DNA from: Desmodesmus armatus | Taxonomy: Eukaryota > Chlorophyta > Chlorophyceae > Sphaeropleales > Scenedesmaceae | DNA length: 64,000 nucleotides | Assembly (NCBI GenBank): GCA_007449985.2 | Contig: VIIQ02000834.1 | Coordinates: 21,866-85,865 of the forward strand | Direction: 5' to 3' | Part shown: positions 11,827 to 23,303 of the stretch, in pieces | Position numbering within the stretch: position 1 is the stretch's first letter | Layout of the letters: each line of letters begins with the position of its first letter | The notes under the pieces: model-generated | Told to the model about the DNA's origin: nothing | Database searches by the model: none | The model's input: the letters and a program-made list of their open reading frames with translations, nothing else | Position numbers and translations under genes: made by a program

Positions 11827-13324
11827 ACACTGGACACTACTGCCACTGCTGATCTGTGGCAGCAGCTGCTGAAACTGAAAACTACGGGATCAGAAGCCAC
11901 ACAAGCGCACTTCTTACCCCTCAAGATCAGTGTCGCAGGGCCGTTTCGACATCTGTGAGCACGAAGCACCAGGTGTTGCAACCAAAGTGGGCGTTTTGCA
12001 CGCGAAAGTCGGGATAAATGATTACGACAACACAAGTACCTGGTCTGAGCAGGCTCTGGAAACTGTGGGGGCCCTGCAACTGTTTGCAAGTACTCTTCCA
12101 TCAATGGTCAATTGACCAGTTTGACCGGAATGGAAGGTACGGCTGAAGAACCTGCCAAGCTTGCAATAAGATAGGCCATCAATAGAAAAATGGGGTTTGA
12201 CAATGGGCACCGCCACCAGGGCAGCACAGCCACAGCACTGCCACTGGTGCTTCTACAGGTTGATCATGATCACACCCATGCTTGTGTGACACCGTGGGTG
12301 GCAGTGACAGGGCATGGCAGCACGCAGCCTTGGGCTTGCAGCACTAGCATATGACTTGTTAGTGATGCCTTCTGGTCCCACTGGGCAGATGGGTGTGGGG
12401 GTTGGCGTGTGTGGGGCTGGTGCCCCAGCCAGGCTGTCCTGGCCAGGAAACAATCAGTGTGGACACAGGCACCATCATGGATGAAATGTTGCATCTAGTG
12501 CCGCTACCACTCAAACAGTATGTTGCAGCAGTTAAGTGCACAGGCGGAGACAACTGTCATGCAATGCACCGCATAGGCATGTCGCTTTGTGGACAAAATG
12601 TTGCCAAATAGGCTATTTGTGCATTCCATTGCTGTCACAGCTGTAGTACAGCATGCCTGCTTGGCCTGGCCCTAAGCACAAACAACATGCATGCACGTGT
12701 GGGCACACGTGCCCAATTCATGTGCACCCGCATGGCAGGATGCCGTTGTCAGCTGTGCGCATGCCACAACGACCACCAGCAGCAGGTCATGGTGGTGCCC
12801 CACACCACGCAGCTCAAGCAGCAAGTGGTAAGGTGGTGTATGTTGCTGGGCGCTTGACTGTTCAAGAGGTGTGTTCACGGATTTACGAGACGTTCCTCGC
12901 CTACCCGGGGGTCCGGCAGCCTGCGAATGCACTGACAGAGCTGTGACCCTTGGAAGAGCTGTTATTTTCTCATGACGTGACGTCATAATCGAACGGTGCG
13001 GCCGAGAGCCTCGCAACGGCTCAATCGCTTTGCAAATCTTACTTTGCTTGCATGGGTGTTCGGTCCTGGAGCTCAATCGAGCCTGCATTCGACCGCTTCA
13101 TAACAGCGGTGCACGTCACGCACCGCGTTTCGGCGTACACGGCCTCTCTTCAGTTTGAAAATTAGCAAAGCACTCTGCGTCTGAGGCTCACGCGACCAGA
13201 TCGTGGCGCTGTCACTGTCCGAGGTTTCAGTTGCTGCTGTGTGCCCTCCAGCGAGATCAGCTGTTTCGGGGCTTATGAATGGACCTGGACGTGCCTGGAA
13301 AGGCGTTGATTAAGGAATTTCATC
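11827..13324. other. Intergenic, TruB / paralogue B divergent region
   Basis: About 1.5 kb between the TruB start (minus) and the first candidate start of paralogue B (plus), so probably a bidirectional promoter region. One open frame at 12653-12946 (+) has no recognised motif. The only clear element is the palindrome at 12972-12986. Confidence 0.5.
12972..12986. promoter_or_regulatory. Candidate bZIP/CRE-type site
   Basis: ATGACGTGACGTCAT is a 15-base perfect palindrome around a central G and contains a full TGACGTCA core (12978-12985). This is the classic binding site of CREB/TGA-type bZIP factors. It sits in the presumed promoter region upstream of the plus-strand gene. Function is inferred from the motif alone. 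Confidence 0.5.
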
Positions 13325-13755
13325 ATGACTGACACTACTGAGCTATCAAACAAGGTACGGCAGGGCAGATGACAGCACCAGCTAGCATAGCAACCACACA
13401 GAGGCTCAGCTGCTGTCTGGATTGCTGTGTAGACACTGGTGGCTAATCGCAGCGATTATCAACATATTCTGCACACATGTACAAATCATTTCAGCATCAG
13501 CAGATTGTTGACAGCAGACCAGGGTGATGCACTTTCAGGGGCGGACCTGCCCAGTCCGCCTGCAGGTAGATGCTGCTCACACCCTCAAAGCAGGCTGCTT
13601 TGTCCCCTTCGATCAGAAACGGCCATGCATGCATGCTAACTTTGCACTGAGTGCTGTACCTGTGCTAGTGCTGAGAGCGACTTGCCTTTGTCAGATAGCT
13701 TTGCAGTCAATTGATATGACGAGATCAGGTGCATCTGCTGCTGCTGCTGCCTCAG

Positions 13756-15533
13756 GTCCAGGTGCCCAACCATGTGCTGCGTGTGTTCAGAGATGAGGGA
13801 GGGCAGGAGAAGGTGGAAATACAAGTCCTCCTGCCTGGTGAGTGATGCTGGGAGTTGTTTCAGGATGATTGAGTTGACTCATCTGACGTTAGGTCACCTG
13901 CTTGGAGCAGCTGTGTAGCGCGAGGATTGTTACCGAATTGTTTTGGACGACGCACACCACTTTTGGGCGGCACATCCTTTCCAAGTGCATGACACTGTCA
14001 GCACATTGACCTGAACCTGGCCCTTCACAGTGTGTTGTACACACATGCGGGCTCAAACCTGACACACCTGCTGCAATTGCCACGGCTTGCTGCCACAACT
14101 GCTACCACAGGACTTCTCCAACTGCTTCAACTGCTCCAACTGCTCCAACCACTGCAACCCTCACAACCTTACTGTGGGGCTCAGGCTGATCCGACTCTGC
14201 TAGGAATGACACAGCATTGCATGCATTTCTACACCAAGCTGTGTCAGGCCTAGGCCTTTCCCCCCCAACCAAACAAGCCTGAGACTCACCAAAAGAGAAA
14301 CCACACCAACCTCAAAGCTGCACCAGCCAAGCCACACTGGCAACTGCACAAGACAGCCGGCCAAATGACCACACACAAACACACCAATCTGCAACAGCAC
14401 AACGGGCGCAGGCAGGGACAGAGGGACAGGGCTGCAAACTGTGGCGGTAACACACGCAAAACAAGAGAAAGACAACAACCACCCGATTCCCGTAGTTCCC
14501 CCCAATAATACGCACGTGTTCGATTAGAAGGAACTCAGAGACCAAACAGATGTACAGCGACAAAGGCAGCCACGTAATTTTGACGATGGCAACAGAACCG
14601 AAACACGAAACAGAACCGAGAATGTGGACCAGACAGTGTTGTTGACTACAATCACCCGATCAAGGTGCACTGCACAGGCTGGCAGGTATAGGCACCCAGG
14701 GCCAGGTGACAGTAGGGTACAGCCAGAACCCTGCTGACACCATACCTACACTGTGCAGTGACCCTGCACTACAGCTGGGTCTTGGATGGTGGGGAGAGCA
14801 TAATGGGCCCCTTGTGCTCTGCACTGCACTGCATGCGGCATGGAGATGACTCGCCCCAGGTGTACCACCGCAGGAGACTTGCAACCGTTGCAGTGACACT
14901 GCATTATGCTTTGTGCCTGCTAAACCACTGCTGCTGCTGCTGCCCGCTGCAGGTGTGTCGAGTGCAGCTGACATCTCTGTGCGCATCGAGCCCCCTGACA
15001 CAGTGCAAGTGCAGGCCACCTGCACCCCTGGAAGCGACCAGCCACGCAATGTGCCTGACCGCTACCAGCTGCACCTGAAGCTAGCAGTGCCCATAGCAGC
15101 GCAGGCAGACACGGTGAGGTTCAGGACAAAGGGCGCCAAGCTCACCATGAACTGCCTGGTGACCAGCACCCAGCAGGCAGCAGCAGTGCAGCAGGAAGCA
15201 GAAGCAGAGCCACAGGAGGGTGCAGATGCAGGGGCACTGTCTGAAACAGCCAATGCAGCTCAGGCTGCTCTGCAGGCAGGTGCAGACACACCTGATGACA
15301 CATCAGCAGCGGCACACCAACAGATGACACACAGAACGCAGCAGGATGCAGCAGCAGTTTCAGCGTCTCTGCAACAGCCACCTGCTATGGCGGACCGGAG
15401 CCAGTCGGCAGCAGCACTCCAAGCCGCAGCACATCCAGCACATATACTGCAGGGCACCACGGGTGGTTTGCTTCAGTTGCTCAGCATGGCTTGCCAGGCA
15501 CCGCAAGTGCAGCAGCCAACAACTCAGCAGCCG

Positions 15534-15568
<35 letters not shown>

Positions 15569-16778
15569 ACAGATGGGCCTGACAGCTCAACAGCAACAGC
15601 AGCGTGACAGCTTGCGCATGGCCACGGAGATGCTGAGGTGAGCAACAGTCTTGGGGTTGTGCTGCATGCACAGCTGAGCGGATCATGATGATGTGTGTGT
15701 GGTCCGAACCCCAAGGTAGGGCAAAACTGTTTCTTACTCGTCTGTGACTTCACTCGCCAACGTACATCCACAATTGCGTCTGCTTCCTGGGTTTTTGATA
15801 TGATCATAGGGCCTATGCTTGTACACCCACCGGACTTCACAAACGTTCATGTATGCACAGCGCGTGCACTGGTAAAGTCACAGGTGGTGAGGCTGCTGAT
15901 CCTCCGTGTGCAAAAAGCACGCTGACCTCCTCCGAGGAGCCCCCACTATGAGGTTGCCAGCACGTGCTGTTGGGCACCATTCCGCATGTGCGCACATGGC
16001 ATGCCAGACCATCAACCAGACCAACACATCAAGTGTTACACGCCGACTGCTGGTCTCCCTTTTGATTCAGAGTACTTTGTCAGACGAACATAAACACACA
16101 TGGATGTGTACTTGACCACTGGTTTGAAAGTGCATCTTTGCACTGCCTTGCCGTCGCTGTTGCAGGTCCCTTGCTGCTTCATCCTCCAGTGTCAACACAG
16201 GACAGGACATGAAGAACCTGCGGCAGGCTGGCCCCACACCAAACCAGGGCATGCAGCTGTTGCAGCCATCGCTCTCACAGAGGTCGCAGCCGCCATCACA
16301 GCTGCCGCTGCAGCAGCAGCAGTCACAGCAGCAGCAGGCAGTGGCCTCGAACATACCCCACCCCATGCCAGCCGCCTCAGCAGGGCGGGCCCCCATCACA
16401 AGCATCAAATACACTGGCAGCATCTACAGTGGCAGCAGCAGTACTGCTCGCAGCAATGGCACAGGTGATGAGATGGGAGCTCGAGGTGATGTCAGCAGCA
16501 GCATCGACCAGGCCGTGCTAGACATGCAAGGACCCAGGGTTGCCAGCGCTGGTGCTGCTGCCGGCAACAGCACTGCTGCCAGCAGCAGCACCTGCGCCAG
16601 CACTAGCATCAGCGCTAGTACCAGCAGCAGCGCCAGTACCAGTACCAATAGGGGCAGCGGCAGCGTCACAGTTATGGGCGCGATGAAATCTGCCTTCTAC
16701 AAGGCTAAATTTGACTCTGAGGCCACGGGTGATGATCTCATTGACATGATGGCTGGGGCACTGAGGCTGCAGGAGCGA
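13756..16778 (+). CDS. PIH1/CS-like domain protein (paralogue B), ends unresolved
   Basis: Exons read with confidence: 13756-13837 (same 82-base length as in paralogue A), 14953-15637 and 16166 to about 16778. The CS-like domain spans QVPNHVLRVFRDEGG, VEIQVLLPG, SSAADISVRIEPPD, DRYQLHLKLAVPI and AKLTMNCLV. Low-complexity sequence follows: Ala/Glu, then a ~15-residue poly-Gln at 15536-15573, then Ser/Thr/Gln-rich sequence, ending near DLIDMMAGALRLQERK. Relative to paralogue A there is a ~13-residue insertion (ATCTPGSDQPRN) in the domain. A possible first exon is 13324-13354 (MTDTTELSNK followed by GTACGG), but I saw no N-terminal PIH1 domain, so the true 5' end is open. The stop is also unassigned. 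As a co-chaperone it would act in the cytosol; that is family inference. Confidence 0.55.
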
Positions 16779-18567
16779 AAAGTATCAAGCCATGCCCCAC
16801 TCTGGTTGGCTGGTGGTGCTCGCTGCTGGATTTCGTCTCCTACTTGGGGCTGTTCTGCTGCCTGCACATGACACGCTGGGTTGGTGAGTTGCTGCGGCAG
16901 GATTGCTGAACCCGCCATGGGGGCCCAGCATGGGTCAGGCAGCGTCTTGTGGTGACTGAAAGCATGCCCATTCCATTTGCATGCAATTGGGCCTAGATTG
17001 ACTATGTGTGGGCTTTAGCACAACTTTTTGAACAGCTGATATTGAATGATTTGCAGACATGCGCACTGGCATCATGGGGCCCAAACCTTGCATAATGTCA
17101 CCCGAACTGTGAAGACCGTAGACCTCACGCGACTGCCAAACATGTGGGCTGCGCCCAAACCGGCTATGCCCGTGAAGGAGGCAACAGAGTCGGGTTGGGT
17201 AAGGAATCGGGTATGAGTAGGCCTCGGGCTATTGTTGTGTGCGTTCAGGTTGATTTTGAGCAACTTATCCCTGGCAGATGTATCCCTGGCAGATGCATCC
17301 CAATGGGGTAGCCCCCCCCTCCTTCCCCCTGCCCTCGCAATTCAACCTCAGCGACCTGCTGCAACAGCATTTGCAACTGGTCAGCAGCAGACAGTGTGGC
17401 ACCATGAGGGTGGAGCCTCCACCCCCGGGGGGTATTGGCAGGGGAATCCCAGTGGGGTGGGCTTCACCCATCCCCCTTCCCCCTGCCCTCGCAAGTCTAC
17501 CTCAGTGACCCAGTGCAGCCACCATCCCCCCCCCACATGGAAAAAGCCCGAGCATGATCCAGGAAGGCCAGTGGAAGGGTATCTCAAAAAATCACTTGAA
17601 GCAACTGAAATGCATTGCTTCAACAGCAGCAAATGCGTTGTCGAAATATCGCGTGGACTGGTGGCTCACTGAAGGTGCAGCTGTCAAGAAGCGAAGTCAT
17701 CATGGCAGATGTGTGCGCTTCCGTCTCATGTTTTCAAAAGGATAACCGGTTGATGTCGCAAGACCAACGCGCATCAAACGCGTGCCGGAAACGCCCGTTT
17801 TGGGGAGAGCAGCAACAAGGATCGCCAGTTCCCCTGGTCCCTGCTGTCTGCATACTGGTTGCCTGGACTCCGCAACCTTCTGTACCTGCTATCTGATGGA
17901 CCCTTTACATACCTGTAGTGACAGTTGCTCCTGATATGGCAGCTGCCGGTTTAGTCAACCCCGTACTGTACTGCCAAGCCGTTCTGCACCGACAAGCATT
18001 GGTCGTGCCTGTGCACTTGCCTTTCAGTTTAATTGCCTCACGTACATTCGTATGGTCGCAGAAAATACACCCTGTTGGGAAAAAGTGCCAAATTTCTGGG
18101 AAGGCAGTTGCGATGGGTCATTGCAGCCAATCGCGACCGAACCAGGGGAACTTCCCGTTGGTTTTAAGAAAATTTTTTGTACTCCCTGTTTGTCCAGCTC
18201 ATCAGATGCGGCTGCAGCTGTCAGTGCAGCGGCTGCTGCCGTGCCAAAGTGGGGGGTCCAAAAGCAGTAGAAGTGAGTAGAGTTGGGGTGAGTTTTTTTG
18301 GGTCGATACGTCATAAAATACTATCGCGATTCTAAAAAAAAGGGGGGCGGGTCGGTTCGTGATGGGTCCCTGATCGTCGCTATACTAAAGCCCTTCGGGC
18401 ATAGCCATAACCTGCCGGTACTGTCTAATAGGCAGTGTTGTTCATCACACACTGGCCATAACAGACACTCCCTTTGAAAGCTGTTCAATCGATGTTGATA
18501 CCATTGTAGGCTTGCATCGGGCCTACATTCTGTGTGTGCTGCTTACTGCCTTGTCCTGGGCGTGCAG
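16779..18567. other. Unresolved, possible exons
   Basis: No gene model could be defended. 17278-17360 and 17445-17515 are related segments (CATCCC(A)ATGGGGT, CCTTCCCCCTGCCCTCGCAA, CTCAGYGACC), a ~165-bp partial duplication. An Ala-rich open stretch occurs at 18190-18270. These may be exons of paralogue B or of the membrane protein downstream. Confidence 0.35.
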
Positions 18568-21508
18568 GCAGGGTGTTGGTGCAGCGCACTGGTGGCAAAG
18601 CGCGCCAAGTGGCACAGGCGTTGCAGGCAGGCGTCAGCATCTTGTGCTGCATCCCTCTTTGGCTTCAAGGCCTGTGGATAGCGGTAAGTGTTTTTCCGAA
18701 AGTTTCTGCTAAACAGCAGGCAGCACGTCATGATCATGATCATGCATGGGCTGCCGGACTACACAGTGTGCACGACGTGCAGAAGTTCTCCTGTACTGGT
18801 CCTCAACGGTGGCCATTATTCAGCTCCGATAGCAGCAGTGTCAAGGCGTGCAGCCTTGGGGAGTGATTTGAAGATGGATACAGCCTTTATGATAAGGGGG
18901 AAGATTCAAGTAAAAGGAGTGCCTGCAAAATAGAAGCCTGGCTTTGGTTTATATGTGCAGTTTAAGGTATGACAGCACTCGTGCCCTGGCGTAGCTTTGG
19001 TGCCACCTCTGACTCAGTCACTGAAGGCTTGATTGCTGATCTGTATGTGCCTTTTGCAACAGGCCTGGACATTGCAACGGCTGTTGTGGTGGGGGGTGCA
19101 GGCCTTTTTCTGCGGTCTCACAATGCACAGCAGCACTGACAAGCAATGCCGTGACGCGCGGGCTACACTTGAGGCCACCACTGTGGCCTCCATCAACTAC
19201 CTCTCCACCACAGAGGCGCTCAGGCCTGCCGCAATCAAGCTGCTGCTGGCATCCTGCACAGGGGCTGCTGTGTGGCTGGTGCTGGGTGCGGCCTGGCAGC
19301 TGCTGGGATTGATTTGGTGGCTGCTGTGCTGGGCATGGAGGGTGACCGGCACGGTCTGGTGGCTAGCAAGCTGGCCTTGGATGAAGCTGGTGTGGAGGCC
19401 AAACCGGAACTACCAGGTGGGCAGAGTTAGCCAATGCCGCATATATTTTTATTGAACAATATATATAAAAAATAACAAAAATGTCAAAAAAATATTAAAA
19501 TCATTAAAATTATCAAAAATAAATAAAAATAATTCCAACAACCCACAACAGACAGAATTTGAAAAATATAAAAGATCAAAAGTGCAGCAGGGAGTCTACT
19601 AGACTACTAGTAGTATAGGTCCCATCACAGGCGGTCTCCACCTTCAATGTAACAGATGTTGTTGTTTGAACAGGCTGTGACATTGATGTGAAATTGTGGA
19701 CATATCCGTCGTGTTCTGACAGCATCTTTGGCAACTATGGATGTTATGCACTGGCAGGTGCAGCGTCACTGCGCTAGCTTGATGTTTGCCAATGAGGCTT
19801 GCAACGGTGCCACGACCTAGCAAAATGCTGACTAGTCTGCACATGAGCGACAGCCGTAAGGTCTGTGTGTCGGCAGACGGAGTGCATGAAAGTTGCAGCA
19901 TTTGCACAGGCTACAAGAGAGTGAGAGTTTCAACTTGTCAAGAGGAAAGCGAGGGTGGCTTGTGTGTTGTGTTTGCAGGCGTGCGCGGCGATCGTCACTT
20001 TTCTTTTCAAAATCCTTGCCAAGCCCAGGAACGGCAGCGCAACTTCACAGGATGGTCGTGGCGAGCGGTTGCACAGGCTGACGCTGGCTCTTGCGTTGGC
20101 AGCCCTTCAGGTATGTCATACCTGATAGTCAGCTAGCATAGCTGGCATCCGCTATGCTATCATCTTGAACAGATTATGATAAGCTGTGTGTGTCACAGCT
20201 GGCAGCTATAGTCTGCGTGTGTCACAGCCGGCAGCAGGCTTGGGGCACCCAGTGCATCAGCGTCATCTCAGAAGCATGACGCAACACGTGGGTCGACTCA
20301 CATTTGAAACTGTTCAACCCGCCATCCTAGAGTATGGTCAGCTTGCGCAACCTTTGCCCAGCCCGGGGGCTTTTCTAGGGCAGTAGGAAGGTCAGGCTAT
20401 CGGCAAGGTATACCCTGGTTTGTGCAAGCTAGGACGTCAGATCAGGTTGGTGCTTTACGGTTTAGCCTGCCACCTAGTGATCGGATGCACGTCAATATGC
20501 AGCAGCAGCCACTGCAGCCACAGCTTGTACAGCACTGGTGCAGGGCAACTTGTCGGGGCAAGACAACCTGGCCACAATGCTTGCGTTTGATATGGATGTG
20601 ATTGCCTGACCCTGCAGGTCAATGTGACTGGCGGACACCTCACAACAGTTGGGTCTGTCATGGTGTCAGTGCTGTGGCTGTATTACACAACCCACTGGCG
20701 CAGCATCAGTTTGGGTGTGCAGCAGCAGCAGCAGCAGCAGCAGCCGCAGCCCCTTTGGTGTGAAGCCGTGTTGGTGGGCATGGCTTACCCACTGGCACGC
20801 ACATGGCTGGGACACTTCGGTGCAGGCTGGCTGTTGGATGAGCTGAAGTACATCGTGGCCAGAATAGGGTTGGGTGTCTTCCTGCTGTGCTGTTGGGTGG
20901 GGTGGGGCGTTGCCACAGGCCCTGTGGTGCTCTCAGGCTTTGTAGGTTGGCTGTGTCGGCAGCTGGTCTGTGGCCCGGTGTTGACTTGTCTGTTTGCTAC
21001 GTTCATGGGTGCGCTGTTTTTGAGTGACCGGGAGAGTGATACTGGCAGGGTGTGGGAGCGCATCGCCTGGCTTGCCGCTGCAGCGTTGGCACTGGGCACC
21101 GGTTCCCTTGGCTTCCTCATGCCAGCTGTCAGGTTGGCCGGGTGGTTGGCAGCTCGGGCGGTCGGCGCACTCGCCTGGCTGTTCAAGCCACACCTGTACA
21201 TAGGAACAGCCCTGCTGCGGCTTGCCCTGCTGCACCTCGTGCCGCTGCCGCTTTTGGGCAGGATGTCTCTGCGGTTCTGTGCTGACTCACGGCCGCTACT
21301 GGTGCAGAAAGCATGTGCTGTTGTTGGGCAGGTGCAGCTGGCTGCTCGAGCGCAAGCCAAGCCATACAGGCCCAACCCGTGGTTTTTTGACCTGGCGCTG
21401 TGTGTCTGCCTATTGGATGTAGTGCTGTGTCTTGAGCACCGCTGGCGGCAGGCCATCGAGGAAGGTTTCATGGCATTCACCCGCAGCTTTCGTAGATATA
21501 TCTACTAG
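18568..21508 (+). CDS. Polytopic membrane protein, family not recognised; 5' end open
   Basis: Exons 18568-18683, 19063-19416 and 20618-21508 join in consistent phase; the start codon was not found. The product is strongly hydrophobic and Trp-rich: VSILCCIPLWLQGLWIA, LLASCTGAAVWLVLGAAW, LIWWLLCWAWRVTGTVWWLA, GSVMVSVLWLYYTTHW, GVFLLCCWVGWGVATGPVV, LTCLFATFMGALFL, WLAAAALALGTGSLGFLM and WFFDLALCVCLLDVVLCL, suggesting eight or more membrane spans. A poly-Gln stretch of about nine residues interrupts the last exon at 20718-20750. The C-terminus is short and basic (RSFRRYIY). The intron at 19417-20617 is AT-rich at 19440-19580. It lies 3' of paralogue B on the same strand; a single fused gene is not excluded. 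No enzymatic motif seen. Confidence 0.6.
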
Positions 21509-22249
21509 ATATCAATAGCTGAATTTGCACTGCCAGCAAGCAGTTGCAGGGCATTGTCTCGCTGTGTAGACGTAGGGTGGGTGCGCGGTCATCAGCTTGA
21601 TGCTGTGTGCTGGCAGCAGCTAGTTTTTCCAGTTAACATGAAGAAGCCTCATCGGATGATAGTTGGTGTGGTGGCAACTGCAGCTGCACTGCAGCTGGCA
21701 CCTGCTGCAGGCGGCACATATTGTGGCTATGATACTTTGTAGCCAATACAGACAGCAGTGCAGCCTGCTCGGCCGAAGCATGCAAGAACAACAATCAGCG
21801 TCAACATTGTTACATGGATTTGCAGCCACAGCACCAGTCAGCCGCAGACCGAAGAGTCTTCGGTGTTGCACATACAGCACCAGCCTACCAGGTGCAGGAC
21901 TGGCCAAATTAGAAGCACCAGTATCAAAACACTCGTTGCACATGTACAACTGACTGACTGACTGTACAGTAATCAAGTCAGTATACGTAAGTACGCCTAT
22001 GGAGAACCGGCGTGACCTCTGCAGATAGTGACTAGATAGCGAACTGCACAATGTTACGAGGGCCTACACAGAGTAGGCCACACAGCGTAACGTCCGAGGC
22101 CTACAAAGAAGTAGTCACCGTGACTGGCAGTACAATACAGTGCAGCCCAGGGCAACACCTAGGCTGGTAGGGCAGCAATACTCAGCAAGCTGCAGCTACC
22201 ACAAGGGGTGCTCTGAAGTGACTTATGGTCTGGTCAGAGGTGAAGGGAG
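21509..22249. other. Convergent intergenic region
   Basis: Lies between the ends of the membrane-protein gene (+) and the H3 gene (-), so it holds two 3' UTRs. It contains (CTGA)n at 21950-21963 and four AGGCCTAC/GTAGGCC half-sites at 22050-22115 that could form short hairpins. No gene seen. Confidence 0.5.
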
Positions 22250-23303
22250 TCAAACGTGGTGGTACGCGCGCTCGCCACGGATGCGGCGTGCCAGCTGCAT
22301 GTCCTTTGGCATGATGGTCACACTGCACAATAAACACGGCGGGCAGGGCAGGACAGGGCATGATTGTGGTGGGCTTTGCTGGCACGCAATGGCATTCTGA
22401 ACTGGCGCTGTTGCAATGCAAGTGGATGGTAATGCAGCCGAAGTGCTTGTTATACCAGCCATGTGTCTCCAAAGGAGAACACTTGTTGAGGGCAGGACAG
22501 TGTTGGTCAATACTTACTGCTTCCTTGGAAATTGCTGCCTATAGCGCTATACCCTGAAAGGAATATGCAGCTTACCGCTTGGCGTGGATTGCACACATGT
22601 TTGCGTCCTCCATGAGGCCCACCAGGTAGGCCTCTGCTGCCTCCTGCAGGGCCAGCAGGGCGCTGGTCTGGAAGCGGAGACCTTTCTTACGTTTCTCGCT
22701 GACCTCACGGACCAGGCGCTGGAAGGGCAGCTTGCGGATGAGCAGGTCGGTGGACCTTTGGTATGTCCTGATTTCCAAAAACGCCTGCAGGAAGCAGCAG
22801 CAGCAGTGGTAGAAGGACGACAGCAGCAGCTGAGCACACACGAGAAGTTCAAGGCTACAGATTTAATGGCCGTTGGCCATGTAGCAGAATCCCTCCAATG
22901 CAACGCCAGCAGGTTGCTTTGTTGTCGTGACTGTCTCGCCGCGGCAAACTGACCTTGTCGCTAGGCCTGTAGCGCTTTGGCTTGGGTTTGGTGTCACGTG
23001 CTGCACGTCTCTTCATGTCCTTCTGCAAACATTCAACAGAAAGCTCATGAGTTGGGTGGACAAAGGGAACCGGCGTTAAGCATGCACTCATGGCAGCACC
23101 TGGGAACACAGCTGCTGTATTGAGTTTTGAATAGATAACTAGAAAATTGCGTGTGAGGTACAAATAGGGGGCCACAAAGCGCGGCTGCTGCTGTGGTGAG
23201 GTGTGCTGCTGCTGTGCATGCGAGCTGCTCGCCTCACCTTTTGGACATGGCATCGCTTGCCAGAGCCGGTGTTTTTCCGTGCAGTCTGCTTGAGGCGGGT
23301 CAT
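22250..23303 (-). CDS. Divergent histone H3 variant, four exons
   Basis: Exons 23238-23303, 22954-23022, 22576-22784 and 22250-22322 total 417 nt, 138 aa, with every junction in phase. The tail opens [12 protein letters not shown]: Lys4 and Lys9 are kept but Ser10 is Asn and Thr3 is Leu. The usual Lys14-Lys36 block is replaced by an unrelated basic stretch ([19 protein letters not shown]). [19 protein letters not shown] aligns without gaps to the KPHRYRPGTVALREIRKYQ region. The fold continues with [48 protein letters not shown] and [10 protein letters not shown], then an extra YHHV. Loop 1 ([10 protein letters not shown]) differs from canonical (AQDFKTDLRF) but is not longer. Core histones are usually intronless; introns and a rewritten tail suggest a replacement-type variant or a centromeric H3. 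Canonical H3 is excluded. Confidence 0.9.

Noticed and set aside
13324..13354. First exon MTDTTELSNK for paralogue B
   Set aside because: Start context and donor look usable, but I could not chain it in phase through 13355-13755 to the CS-domain exon, so it is mentioned only as a possibility.
22250..23303. Firm call as centromeric H3
   Set aside because: Loop 1 is not longer than in canonical H3, and the alpha-2 helix is close to ordinary algal H3; the tail divergence alone is not decisive.
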